From Lachnospiraceae bacterium (lineage in GTDB: Bacteria; Bacillota; Clostridia; Lachnospirales; Lachnospiraceae), in the NCBI GenBank assembly GCA_900767585.1, contig CAAFZP010000012.1:1-22836 (forward strand): 22,836 nucleotides of DNA, read 5' to 3'. The number at the start of each line of letters is the position of its first letter. The first letter of the stretch is position 1. Under the pieces are notes generated by a model. It did not search any database. It was not told the origin of the DNA and worked only from the letters and a program-made list of their open reading frames with translations. Position numbers and translations under genes: made by a program. Of the stretch, positions 7,538-13,052 are shown piece after piece.

Positions 7538-7552
7538 TAGTAATTATTACTA
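7538..7552. promoter_or_regulatory. PerR/Fur-like 7-1-7 palindrome at the rubrerythrin start site
   Basis: TAGTAAT-T-ATTACTA is a perfect 7-1-7 palindrome just downstream of the -10 box, over the expected transcription start. It matches 10 of 14 arm bases of the PerR box TTATAATNATTATAA. Rubrerythrin genes are known PerR targets in Clostridium, which makes PerR the first candidate. Confidence 0.6.
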
Positions 7553-7560
7553 TTTCATAT

Positions 7561-7588
7561 ATTATACAAAAGAAATTTTATTTGTCAA
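7561..7588 (-). promoter_or_regulatory. Rubrerythrin promoter
   Basis: TTGACA (7583-7588), 16-base spacer, TATAAT (7561-7566) on the minus strand: both boxes are perfect. Confidence 0.9.
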
Positions 7589-7601
7589 TTAGGGTTTTAT
7601 A

Positions 7602-7630
7602 TTGAACATTTGTTCGATTTATGATATGCT
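7602..7630 (+). promoter_or_regulatory. Type I toxin promoter containing a LexA (SOS) box
   Basis: TTGAAC (7602-7607), 17-base spacer, TATGCT (7625-7630), with TGA before the -10 making it an extended -10 promoter. GAAC-ATTT-GTTC at 7604-7615 fits the Firmicutes LexA operator (GAAC-N4-GTTC) and overlaps the -35 box and spacer. LexA bound here would repress, and DNA damage would release the promoter. Confidence 0.65.
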
Positions 7631-7682
7631 TTTATTGTGTAATTGAAAAGAAAGCAGGATGTGATTTTCCGATTATTTGATG

Positions 7683-7705
7683 CCCTCTAGTTTTACGAAG
7701 GAGGG
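7683..7705 (+). promoter_or_regulatory. SD-sequestering leader hairpin of the toxin mRNA
   Basis: CCCTC (7683-7687) pairs with GAGGG (7701-7705), burying the toxin's Shine-Dalgarno. The nine bases TGATGCCCT occur twice (7678-7686 and 7706-7714), so CCCT on either side of the SD can pair with it. Such occlusion of the SD in full-length mRNA is common in type I toxins. Confidence 0.55.
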
Positions 7706-7714
7706 TGATGCCCT

Positions 7715-7798
7715 ATGAACACGCTTGAAGTTTTAACTTTATTGCTCGTTGTTTTCGCGGCTTTGTCTTACATAGACGATCATAATAAAAAGAAATAG
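7715..7798 (+). CDS. Small hydrophobic toxin, putative holin-like type I toxin
   Basis: A 27-aa peptide: short polar start MNTLEV, an uninterrupted hydrophobic segment LTLLLVVFAALSYI that can span or insert in the membrane, then a charged tail DDHNKKK. This architecture, and the EVLTLLLVVFAALSYID pattern, match the putative holin-like toxin family of Firmicutes type I toxin-antitoxin systems. GGAGGG precedes the ATG by about 10 bases. Context supports a real locus: its own promoter with a LexA-like box, an SD-masking hairpin, a 3' terminator, and a convergent antisense RNA overlapping the last codons and the 3' UTR. Expected action is membrane depolarisation or growth arrest. The family call rests on architecture, not a search. 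Confidence 0.75.
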   Translation: MNTLEVLTLLLVVFAALSYIDDHNKKK

Positions 7799-7827
7799 CA
7801 TCCCACCGACCAAAGTGAATGCTATTT
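7778..7827 (-). terminator. Antitoxin RNA terminator
   Basis: AAATAGCAT (from 7827) pairs perfectly with ATGCTATTT (to 7793), and TTTCTTTTTATT runs across the last toxin codons on the minus strand. Confidence 0.72.
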
Positions 7828-7881
7828 CTAAAATCTGTATTTACTGAGGGCAAATCGGATATTACATCCGATTACCTTTCT
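7783..7881 (-). ncRNA. Antisense RNA antitoxin
   Basis: Predicted ~100-nt RNA transcribed from a strong minus-strand promoter (7888-7916) and ended by a hairpin plus T-run at 7778-7827. It is fully complementary to the toxin mRNA's 3' UTR and its last codons. It contains two strong hairpins (arms at 7793-7801/7819-7827, and ATCGGAT/ATCCGAT at 7854-7872). The 3'-overlapping layout is that of TxpA/RatA and BsrG/SR4. The RNA is inferred from signals, not observed. Confidence 0.7.
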
Positions 7882-7887
7882 AAGTAG

Positions 7888-7916
7888 ATTATACACGAGG
7901 GTACTTGATTTTTCAA
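7888..7916 (-). promoter_or_regulatory. Antitoxin RNA promoter
   Basis: TTGAAA (7911-7916), 17-base spacer, TATAAT (7888-7893) on the minus strand. The -35 box sits inside the toxin mRNA's terminator hairpin. Confidence 0.82.
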
Positions 7917-7926
7917 GTGCCCTTTT
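7899..7926 (+). terminator. Toxin mRNA terminator
   Basis: GGGTACTTGA (7899-7908) pairs with TCAAGTGCCC (7913-7922) around TTTT, followed by TTTT. This gives a toxin mRNA of about 290 nt from a start near 7637. Confidence 0.75.
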
Positions 7927-7955
7927 GAGTTACATTGAAGCATACCTTACAATGA

Positions 7956-8948
7956 CTATTTTTCCTTACTGCATACAAGCTCCACGATCACACGTACAGC
8001 CGCATACAATACACCTACAATCGGCCATACGATCCAAGTATCTCTCCAGTCATTTGTGATAAAGCTGATACCAAGAAAAATCGCTGTTGAACCAAGCCAA
8101 TACGCAAGTGAAAATGCGCCCATCTTGTCGCTGATTTTCTTTTTTGCCCTTGCATAATCGCCTTCTTCAAGAAGCATCTCCATTGCAACCATCTGCGTTC
8201 CTCCCAGCACAAAGAAATATACACCACAGGAAATCAGAAACAGCATAATCCCTACCATACACACAATCGGAAAGTCCCGGTCACCGAATATAGCGATACT
8301 GCCAAAAAGCGGAATCACAGAGAAAATGCACAATATAACACCAATCACATTGTAACGGACATATCGCTCATGGAACTGTTCTTTGCGTTCCTTCACCATT
8401 CCTGTCACACCATATTCTGTCTCGAAGCATTTTGTCTCTAAAAATTCATATTTCTTCTGTTTCATATCGGTGCATACAAAAATTGCAACCGCAATTCCAA
8501 CCAGTATGAACATCACACACATACCAACTCCACCTGCAAAGTCTTCGCCGATTCCAAACGCTGCCACTTCGCTGGCTGCCCCTAACACGATCAGGCAGAT
8601 TGGGGATATCACGCAGAGCCACGTTGCAAATGCAATTCTTTTTGCAGCCTCTTTTCTGATCTGCAAAAACTCACTTGCCATTTCCAGCGTCACTTTATAC
8701 TGTGGTTTGTCTTCTTCATAAGAATCCTCCCCGGTATAAATCTCCTCTTCCATCTCATCTTTAATGAGATAGTCCGTCGTCACACCAAAGATCTGACTAA
8801 GCTTCAATATTTTATCCAGGTCCGGAACTGCCTGTGCCCCTTCATATTTGGAAATGGATTGTCGGCTGACTCCTAATTTATGTGCCAGCTCTTCCTGAGA
8901 CCAACCATTCTTTTTTCGCAAGTTAATAATCTTATCCGCTAATATCAT
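7956..8948 (-). CDS. XRE-family regulator with membrane C-terminal domain
   Basis: 330 aa. Residues 1-66 are an HTH_3/XRE DNA-binding domain (MILADKIINLRKKNGWSQEE, then LGVSRQSISKYEGAQAVPDL with the recognition helix). After a linker (DEMEEEIYTGEDSYEEDK), the remainder holds about six hydrophobic segments, so the DNA-binding head appears tethered to the membrane. Such HTH-plus-TM proteins are common in Clostridia, and the stimulus is generally unknown. GGAGGAGG six bases before the ATG at 8948 decides the start over the Met 24 codons upstream. It lies between the toxin-antitoxin locus and azlCD, apparently alone. Transcription reading past its stop would run into the antitoxin RNA. Confidence 0.88.
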   Translation of the reverse strand: MILADKIINLRKKNGWSQEELAHKLGVSRQSISKYEGAQAVPDLDKILKLSQIFGVTTDYLIKDEMEEEIYTGEDSYEEDKPQYKVTLEMASEFLQIRKEAAKRIAFATWLCVISPICLIVLGAASEVAAFGIGEDFAGGVGMCVMFILVGIAVAIFVCTDMKQKKYEFLETKCFETEYGVTGMVKERKEQFHERYVRYNVIGVILCIFSVIPLFGSIAIFGDRDFPIVCMVGIMLFLISCGVYFFVLGGTQMVAMEMLLEEGDYARAKKKISDKMGAFSLAYWLGSTAIFLGISFITNDWRDTWIVWPIVGVLYAAVRVIVELVCSKEK

Positions 8949-9032
8949 AAGCGCCTCCTCCTGCCATCCGCGTGGCATATTTGATGTTCTTATCGTACGC
9001 ATTTTCTCCGTTACACACAAGAAAGCCGCACG

Positions 9033-9060
9033 GACAATTTGTCAACCGATGGTTGCAACC
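9033..9060. promoter_or_regulatory. Candidate promoter/operator of the XRE regulator
   Basis: The minus strand carries TTGACA at 9040-9045 but no good -10 at normal spacing. The area is dense in dyads: GACAATTTGTC (9033-9043), CAACC-GAT-GGTTG (9043-9055) and GGTTGCAACC (9051-9060). These could be autoregulatory sites. Confidence 0.35.
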
Positions 9061-9089
9061 CCTGATTTTTAGCCATTTTTATGCCCCGG

Positions 9090-9413
9090 CTAGAAAATCC
9101 GCAGAAACACCATATAACAGACTGTTCCAAGCAGGATACTCAAAAATGTATTGTGTTTCCATTTGTAACTGACTGCCACAATGACCACCGCCAGAAGCTG
9201 CCAGACGCCCGTGCCTAAGAAATCTCCCCTCGCATCCTTCAGGCAATACACGATCAGCACTGCCATAATCGCGGGCGGCAGGTATCTGCCAAGTATCTGC
9301 ACCGGTCTCGGCAGCGTCTTATTCCCTTTGAATATTAAAAATGGAAGCGCACGCAACAACACTGTGATACATGCACTCATCAAAATAATTCCGATCATCT
9401 GCCATGTACTCAT
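9090..9413 (-). CDS. azlD: AzlD family branched-chain amino-acid exporter subunit
   Basis: A 107-aa small membrane protein with about four hydrophobic helices, the usual AzlD size. It is the partner of AzlC in a two-component exporter of branched-chain amino acids. The family signature is a TVLLRALPFLIF stretch and PRPVQILGRYLPPAIMAVLI. ATG at 9413 overlaps the azlC stop as ATGA, implying translational coupling. The open frame continues upstream to 9458, but that part lies inside azlC and reads as polar filler. Confidence 0.92.
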   Translation of the reverse strand: MSTWQMIGIILMSACITVLLRALPFLIFKGNKTLPRPVQILGRYLPPAIMAVLIVYCLKDARGDFLGTGVWQLLAVVIVAVSYKWKHNTFLSILLGTVCYMVFLRIF

Positions 9414-10195
9414 CTGTCCGCACCTGCCTCTCTGTCCGCAGAATGATCGGGCGAGCATTGATCTGTACCCGAATCCTCATCCTCTATATTTTCTCCACTA
9501 TGATTCTCCGCGCGCGTCATCACAAGCAGGATGCCCGATACAATCAATAACGCCGGCAACATAAATGCAGTCTTCCCGAAAATCAACAGACATACGATTG
9601 CCACACCCAAGCCAATGAGTGCCGGCTTGTGACTCGTCGCATGCTCCCACTGGTCGATAAAGATAATCACAAAAAGTGCCGTCATACAGAAATCAATGCC
9701 GGTCATATCAAACGGAATAATCTGCCCGAGCACTCCGCCGAGCACCGAACCAATCGCCCAATAGCAATGACTGAACACGGCAACCAGAAACATGATTCCA
9801 TGCTTTTCCTCCTTGTCCGGATATTTCTCATCCGTCAAAGTGCAGTTCACCGCATAGGTCTCATCGGTCAGCGTCGGAATCATGTACCACTTCCGCTTCC
9901 CCATCTGCCGGAACTCTTCGAGAAAGGTCAGTCCATAGAAGAACTGACGGCTGTTCATTAAAAGCGCGGAAATCGCAATCGTCGCGATCGATGCGCCACT
10001 CGACAGAAATGTAATCAACATAAACTGAAATGCGCCGGTGTACACCGTCACACTCGCAAGCAGCGAATACATCCATGAAAAACCGGCATTTTCCATCAGC
10101 ATGCCATAGGCTGCCCCTAAGAAAATATAACTACATAGAATCGGCAGAGATTTGATGAACCCCTGTCGCAATATTTTTCTCTTTTGTTTGCTCAT
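9410..10195 (-). CDS. azlC: AzlC family branched-chain amino-acid exporter subunit
   Basis: A 261-aa integral membrane protein, large subunit of the AzlCD exporter (called BrnFE in actinobacteria). Seen: an N-terminal GFIKSLPILCSYIFLGAAYG, the conserved YTGAFQFMLITFLSSGAS near residue 52, and LLMNSRQFFYGL near 79, all AzlC hallmarks. The last ~35 residues are charged and hydrophilic. The Shine-Dalgarno AAGGA is about 13 bases from the ATG at 10195, somewhat long. It is first in the azlCD operon behind a clear promoter with two direct repeats. Confidence 0.92.
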   Translation of the reverse strand: MSKQKRKILRQGFIKSLPILCSYIFLGAAYGMLMENAGFSWMYSLLASVTVYTGAFQFMLITFLSSGASIATIAISALLMNSRQFFYGLTFLEEFRQMGKRKWYMIPTLTDETYAVNCTLTDEKYPDKEEKHGIMFLVAVFSHCYWAIGSVLGGVLGQIIPFDMTGIDFCMTALFVIIFIDQWEHATSHKPALIGLGVAIVCLLIFGKTAFMLPALLIVSGILLVMTRAENHSGENIEDEDSGTDQCSPDHSADREAGADR

Positions 10196-10225
10196 CTTAA
10201 CTATTGATTCCTTTATGTTTATTTG

Positions 10226-10283
10226 TCGTGCGTCAAATAGATTCCATTCCTAAGTATATTTATTTTTATATCGCGCGTCAAAT
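10226..10283. repeat. Direct repeat pair around the azlCD promoter
   Basis: TCGTGCGTCAAAT (10226-10238) and TCGCGCGTCAAAT (10271-10283) differ at one of 13 bases and are 45 bases apart. One covers the -35 box and the other lies in the leader. They may be tandem sites for an azl regulator (an Lrp-type protein is a guess). Confidence 0.5.
10253..10281 (-). promoter_or_regulatory. azlCD promoter
   Basis: TTGACG (10276-10281), 17-base spacer, TATACT (10253-10258) on the minus strand, about 58 bases before azlC. Confidence 0.8.
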
Positions 10284-10323
10284 AAAAAAGCAGATACCTT
10301 ATGAATAGCGAATTCAGTATCTG
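10281..10323 (-). terminator. Minus-strand terminator upstream of azlC
   Basis: CAGATAC-TGAAT (from 10323) pairs with ATTCA and GTATCTG (to 10291) with a 4-base bulge, then CTTTTTTATT. It resembles the terminator at 11062-11096 on the far side of mazEF. Confidence 0.6.
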
Positions 10324-10342
10324 TTACAAGTTACATTTATAA

Positions 10343-10371
10343 TTGACACACGGATATACTTCGTATATACT
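10343..10371 (+). promoter_or_regulatory. mazEF promoter
   Basis: TTGACA (10343-10348), 17-base spacer, TATACT (10366-10371). Confidence 0.87.
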
Positions 10372-10398
10372 ATTATTAAGGTATATCCGTTGTATATA
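10351..10398. promoter_or_regulatory. mazEF autoregulatory operator array
   Basis: CGGATATAC (10351-10359) and GTATATCCG (10381-10389) form a perfect 9-bp inverted repeat spaced by 21 bases. ATATAC-TTC-GTATAT (10354-10368) and a further GTATATAC (10392-10399) add overlapping half-sites. Repeated GTATAT/ATATAC half-sites over the -10 fit binding by the MazE-MazF complex. Confidence 0.6.
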
Positions 10399-10418
10399 CT
10401 CTCATGGAGGAAAAAAAT

Positions 10419-10727
10419 ATGGAACAAACAAATCAAAACATGAATGCAAATATTTATATGGTGCAGACCGCTATCCGAAAATGGGGCAACAGTCAGGGTA
10501 TTCGATTACCCAAAGAAGTTATGGCAAAAATGGATTTAAAAGAAAATGACGAAATCGGAATTAACGTAGACAACGGAAAGATAATTATTGAGAAGATCAA
10601 TAAATCCAGATACCTTAATTTAAAAGAAAGGCTGGAGGCATTTTATCACAAACCGCTTGATGAAATTTATGTAGAGAATACACAAGAGGTTGATACGGGT
10701 GCTCCAACGGGTGATGAAATTTGGTAG
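10419..10727 (+). CDS. mazE: MazE-type antitoxin (AbrB/MazE N-terminal domain)
   Basis: A 102-aa antitoxin. An N-terminal leader is followed by the swapped-hairpin AbrB/MazE fold, seen as AIRKWGNSQGIRLPKEVMAK then LKENDEIGINVDNGKIIIEK. The acidic C-terminal tail (YVENTQEVDTGAPTGDEIW) should wrap MazF and block its RNase site. GGAGG at 10406-10410 lies eight bases before the ATG at 10419. The ATG at 10404 would place that SD inside the coding region, so 10419 is preferred. The gene overlaps mazF by seven bases. Self-repression through the upstream GTATAT array is likely. Confidence 0.92.
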   Translation: MEQTNQNMNANIYMVQTAIRKWGNSQGIRLPKEVMAKMDLKENDEIGINVDNGKIIIEKINKSRYLNLKERLEAFYHKPLDEIYVENTQEVDTGAPTGDEIW

Positions 10728-11047
10728 ATTACAAACAAGGGGATATTATCTTCTTAGACTTTAATCCCCAGCAGGGACATGAACAAAGCGGCAGGCGTCC
10801 GGCTCTCGTGTTGAGCAATGATATCCTGAATCAACACAGCGCCATGGCACTTGTCTGTCCAATCACAAATACGAACAAACACCATCCATTTCATATTGAA
10901 TTGGATTCCCGCACACAAACCACGGGCGTGATACTCTGTGATCAGGCTAAAATGCTTGACTTGAAAGCACGAAACGCTCACTTTGTAGAATCTAGTCCAG
11001 AAGATATCTGGGCGGAAGCAAGAAATATTCTTATCAGTTTTTTGTGA
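10721..11047 (+). CDS. mazF: MazF-type endoribonuclease toxin
   Basis: A 108-aa ribosome-independent mRNA interferase of normal MazF/PemK size. Seen: DYKQGDIIFLDFNPQQGHEQ, then GRRPALVLSND with the catalytic-site Arg, then CPITNT containing the conserved Thr, and LCDQAKMLDL. The start is TTG at 10721: an in-frame stop lies just upstream and no ATG or GTG is available. GGGTG upstream is a modest Shine-Dalgarno, so coupling to mazE translation is likely and would keep toxin below antitoxin. Cleavage specificity cannot be told. Confidence 0.93.
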   Translation: MVDYKQGDIIFLDFNPQQGHEQSGRRPALVLSNDILNQHSAMALVCPITNTNKHHPFHIELDSRTQTTGVILCDQAKMLDLKARNAHFVESSPEDIWAEARNILISFL

Positions 11048-11055
11048 TTACACCG

Positions 11056-11100
11056 GATAAAAAAGAGCAGATACCATATTATGATATCTGCTCTTTCTGT
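11056..11100. terminator. Bidirectional terminator between mazF and the DUF4097 gene
   Basis: AAAGAGCAGATA (11062-11073) pairs perfectly with TATCTGCTCTTT (11085-11096). T-runs follow on both strands, the stronger on the minus strand (TTTTTTATCC). It ends the two convergent operons. Confidence 0.82.
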
Positions 11101-11153
11101 ATATTCTTCGTTAGAACTACCCGTCCTACCTCTGTCAATTTTCAAATCGAAAT

Positions 11154-11915
11154 CTACTTCTGCTTCACATCCACATCGCCACTCGATGTTACAATCTTGC
11201 ACAGATAGTCGGAATCCGCATCTCCATCCGGAACATCCACATCTCCGCTATTGGTTTTCGTCTCAAACCGATATGTGCGTCCCGCTGTAATCTCCATATC
11301 GACATCGCCGCTCGATGTTGTGATATCGAATTCCTCGGCATCACAGCGCTCCAGATCTATGTCTCCACTGCTTGCTTTGAGTTCCATCTGCTTTGCTGTT
11401 GCGTCCGCCAGATCTATGTCTCCACTGGATGCAGACACATTTACAGTTTCTGCATTCACATCCTGAATTGTAACATATCCGCTCAAGGTTGTTACAGCGA
11501 TTTCTTTGTATTCCGCATCTGCCAGATACAACCGTGCCGCCGTATCTTTTCCAAATCCCAGTGATACAACCGCTTTATGTTTGCCCTTGTCGTCCGTTGT
11601 GAATTTCAGCACATGTTCCTTCACATCCACATGACTTGTCCAATCATCCGTATCATAATACTCCACATAATTCTTACCGGTCTTTGATTTGCAGATCTCG
11701 ATATCCATGCTGCTTGCCCCGGCTATCTCTATTTTATCAAATGCATCCGCAATCTGCACGGTTTTCTTCTCGGCATGGAGTGCTTTCATCGTGGTAAGAT
11801 CGACCGCTCCATTCGGAAACTTAAATCCACCTATTGCAATTCCGATAAATCCTATAATCACACCAATACCGACTAGCACGGAACCAATGATAACCGCTTT
11901 TTTTGTCCTGTTCAT
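11154..11915 (-). CDS. DUF4097 family beta-repeat protein
   Basis: 253 aa. One N-terminal membrane segment (about residues 8-28, rich in Gly/Ile) anchors a beta-solenoid-like region with repeated SSGDID/SSGDVD turns at roughly 18-20 residue spacing; five copies are clear between about 160 and 250. This is the DUF4097 (putative adhesin) family, which commonly sits with HAAS/DUF1700 and PadR genes. The start is two bases after the DUF1700 stop, and that gene's last codons supply the AAGGAGG Shine-Dalgarno. It is third in the PadR operon. Its role is unknown; an envelope-stress sensing function is only a guess from family context. Confidence 0.9.
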   Translation of the reverse strand: MNRTKKAVIIGSVLVGIGVIIGFIGIAIGGFKFPNGAVDLTTMKALHAEKKTVQIADAFDKIEIAGASSMDIEICKSKTGKNYVEYYDTDDWTSHVDVKEHVLKFTTDDKGKHKAVVSLGFGKDTAARLYLADAEYKEIAVTTLSGYVTIQDVNAETVNVSASSGDIDLADATAKQMELKASSGDIDLERCDAEEFDITTSSGDVDMEITAGRTYRFETKTNSGDVDVPDGDADSDYLCKIVTSSGDVDVKQK

Positions 11916-11917
11916 AT

Positions 11918-12511
11918 CTATCCCTCCTTAACAAACTTTCTTTTGATGCCGCCCACGGATGCCTTACACAGATTCCAGAATCCAACCGTTACCGGCTTCA
12001 CTGCGACAAAGAACAGAATCGTAAGTCCGACACCTGCGAATCCGCACCCAAGCATAAATACCGCTGCCGGAACATTGCTGATCATCAGGAATGGAACCAC
12101 AGCTAAAACTCCCGCAATTCCCGCGACTGCTGCTGATATGACTACTGCATAAAATGTAATCAATAGTGAAAATACAACAACTAACATACTTAATACCAGA
12201 ATTCCGGCTGTAAGCAGAAGCGGCACCCAGACCGGAGAACCAAGTACAATCAGAACAATCTCCCATGCACGTAGGCGATGCGTCGGTTTGATCTTCTGCC
12301 TAACGATTTTGCTAAGCGGCGTATCTTCCAGAATCTGATCCACCGCTTCATCCGGTGCATCCATCGTGGCAACCGCCTCTTCCTCCGTCATGCCATCCTC
12401 CATCCGGTCATCGATCATCTCACTGTAATAAGCGATGAACCGCTCCATATCTTCCGTCGGCATCTTCGGAATCCGCACCCGGATCGCCGACAAATATTCC
12501 TGTTTATTCAT
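11918..12511 (-). CDS. DUF1700 family membrane protein with HAAS domain
   Basis: 197 aa. Residues 1-62 are the HAAS helical domain (MNKQEYLSAIRVRIPKMPTE through the EEEAVATMDAPDEAVDQIL helix). About three hydrophobic segments follow (WEIVLIVLGSPVWVPLLL; VLVVVFSLL-type; LGCGFAGVGLTILFFVAV), and then a basic tail. HAAS domains typically pair with PadR regulators. It overlaps the PadR gene by eight bases (ATGAATAA) with AAGGAGG upstream, so it is co-translated. Confidence 0.9.
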   Translation of the reverse strand: MNKQEYLSAIRVRIPKMPTEDMERFIAYYSEMIDDRMEDGMTEEEAVATMDAPDEAVDQILEDTPLSKIVRQKIKPTHRLRAWEIVLIVLGSPVWVPLLLTAGILVLSMLVVVFSLLITFYAVVISAAVAGIAGVLAVVPFLMISNVPAAVFMLGCGFAGVGLTILFFVAVKPVTVGFWNLCKASVGGIKRKFVKEG

Positions 12512-12839
12512 GTTTCTCTGCCTCCTTCATAGGTTCTTCCCGAACGATAAACCGATAGATGGATTCCAGTTCCTTCCATTCCTCCTGAAACTCATCGATT
12601 CGCGCCCGTCCTGCGTCTGTAATATGATAATATTTCCGAAGTCGTCCGTTATGCTCCACCGACTGTACCGTCAGATACGCATTTGCTTCCAGACGTCTCA
12701 AGATCGGATACAGCGTCGACTCCGAAATCGTCACATACGGTTTCATATCTTTGATGATCTGATATCCATAGGAATCTTCATCTTTGATTGCCGCCAGCAC
12801 GCATACATCCAACATGCCTCGTTTTAATTGAATATCCAT
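12504..12839 (-). CDS. PadR family transcriptional regulator
   Basis: A 111-aa PadR subfamily-2 winged-helix repressor. LKRGMLDVCVLAAIKDEDSYGYQI at the start, SESTLYPILRRLEANAYL (recognition helix) and the wing GRLRKYYHITDAGR are standard. The start is decided by AGAGGAGG placed just before the ATG at 12839; the in-frame ATG at 12857 would put that SD in the coding sequence. It is first in a padR-DUF1700-DUF4097 operon. A perfect 21-bp palindrome over the -10 box is the likely autoregulatory site. An upstream ORF (12778-12927) overlaps its start in another frame. Confidence 0.94.
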   Translation of the reverse strand: MDIQLKRGMLDVCVLAAIKDEDSYGYQIIKDMKPYVTISESTLYPILRRLEANAYLTVQSVEHNGRLRKYYHITDAGRARIDEFQEEWKELESIYRFIVREEPMKEAEKHE

Positions 12840-12927
12840 ATGTATACCTCCTCTCATTCGGTAATGCCCCTTCGCTTCGCTCAGCGGCAGATCGTCGAAA
12901 CCATCCTAAATCATTCGCTTCGCTCAT
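12778..12927 (-). CDS. Possible leader ORF overlapping padR
   Basis: A 49-aa ORF whose ATG (12925-12927) sits eight bases after AGGAG (12936-12940), right behind the padR transcription start. It begins MSEANDLGWFRRSAAERSEG and runs through the padR ribosome site into padR in a different frame, overlapping by 62 bases. The coding sequence is largely a GAGCGAAGCGAA-type repeat, so it may be a repeat insertion that happens to be open. Translation would interfere with or couple to padR initiation. Confidence 0.35.
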   Translation of the reverse strand: MSEANDLGWFRRSAAERSEGALPNERRYTYGYSIKTRHVGCMRAGGNQR

Positions 12928-12947
12928 GATGGTTTCTCCTATAGTCC

Positions 12948-12968
12948 ATACTATACGGCGTATAGTAT
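12948..12968. promoter_or_regulatory. 21-bp palindromic operator (probable PadR site)
   Basis: Nine-base arms ATACTATAC and GTATAGTAT around three bases, perfect on both sides, covering the -10 box and most of the spacer. Confidence 0.72.
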
Positions 12969-12978
12969 TATATGTCAA
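12950..12978 (-). promoter_or_regulatory. padR operon promoter
   Basis: TTGACA (12973-12978), 17-base spacer, TATAGT (12950-12955) on the minus strand. Confidence 0.88.
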
Positions 12979-13000
12979 GTAGTATTTTGTTTTTCTGCAC

Positions 13001-13030
13001 AAAAAAGAGAACCTGACGATTCAGGTTCTC
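13001..13030 (-). terminator. Terminator of the MCP-DUF3592-like operon
   Basis: GAGAACCTGA (from 13030) pairs perfectly with TCAGGTTCTC (to 13007) around 4 bases, then TTTTTT. Confidence 0.88.
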
Positions 13031-13052
13031 AAATATCCTCGCAACTATTTTA

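Noticed and set aside
7560..7600. A second promoter pair firing toward the toxin from within the rubrerythrin promoter
   Set aside because: TTGTCA-like bases are present on the plus strand, but no -10 lies at suitable spacing before the better-supported extended -10 promoter at 7602-7630.
10343..10549. 68-aa plus-strand ORF overlapping the mazE start
   Set aside because: Begins inside the mazEF promoter and has no ribosome site; shadow of mazE.
12778..13002. Full 74-aa frame upstream of padR as a gene
   Set aside because: The first 25 codons lie before the transcription start; only the internal ATG at 12927 has an SD, so only the shorter leader ORF is kept, at low confidence.
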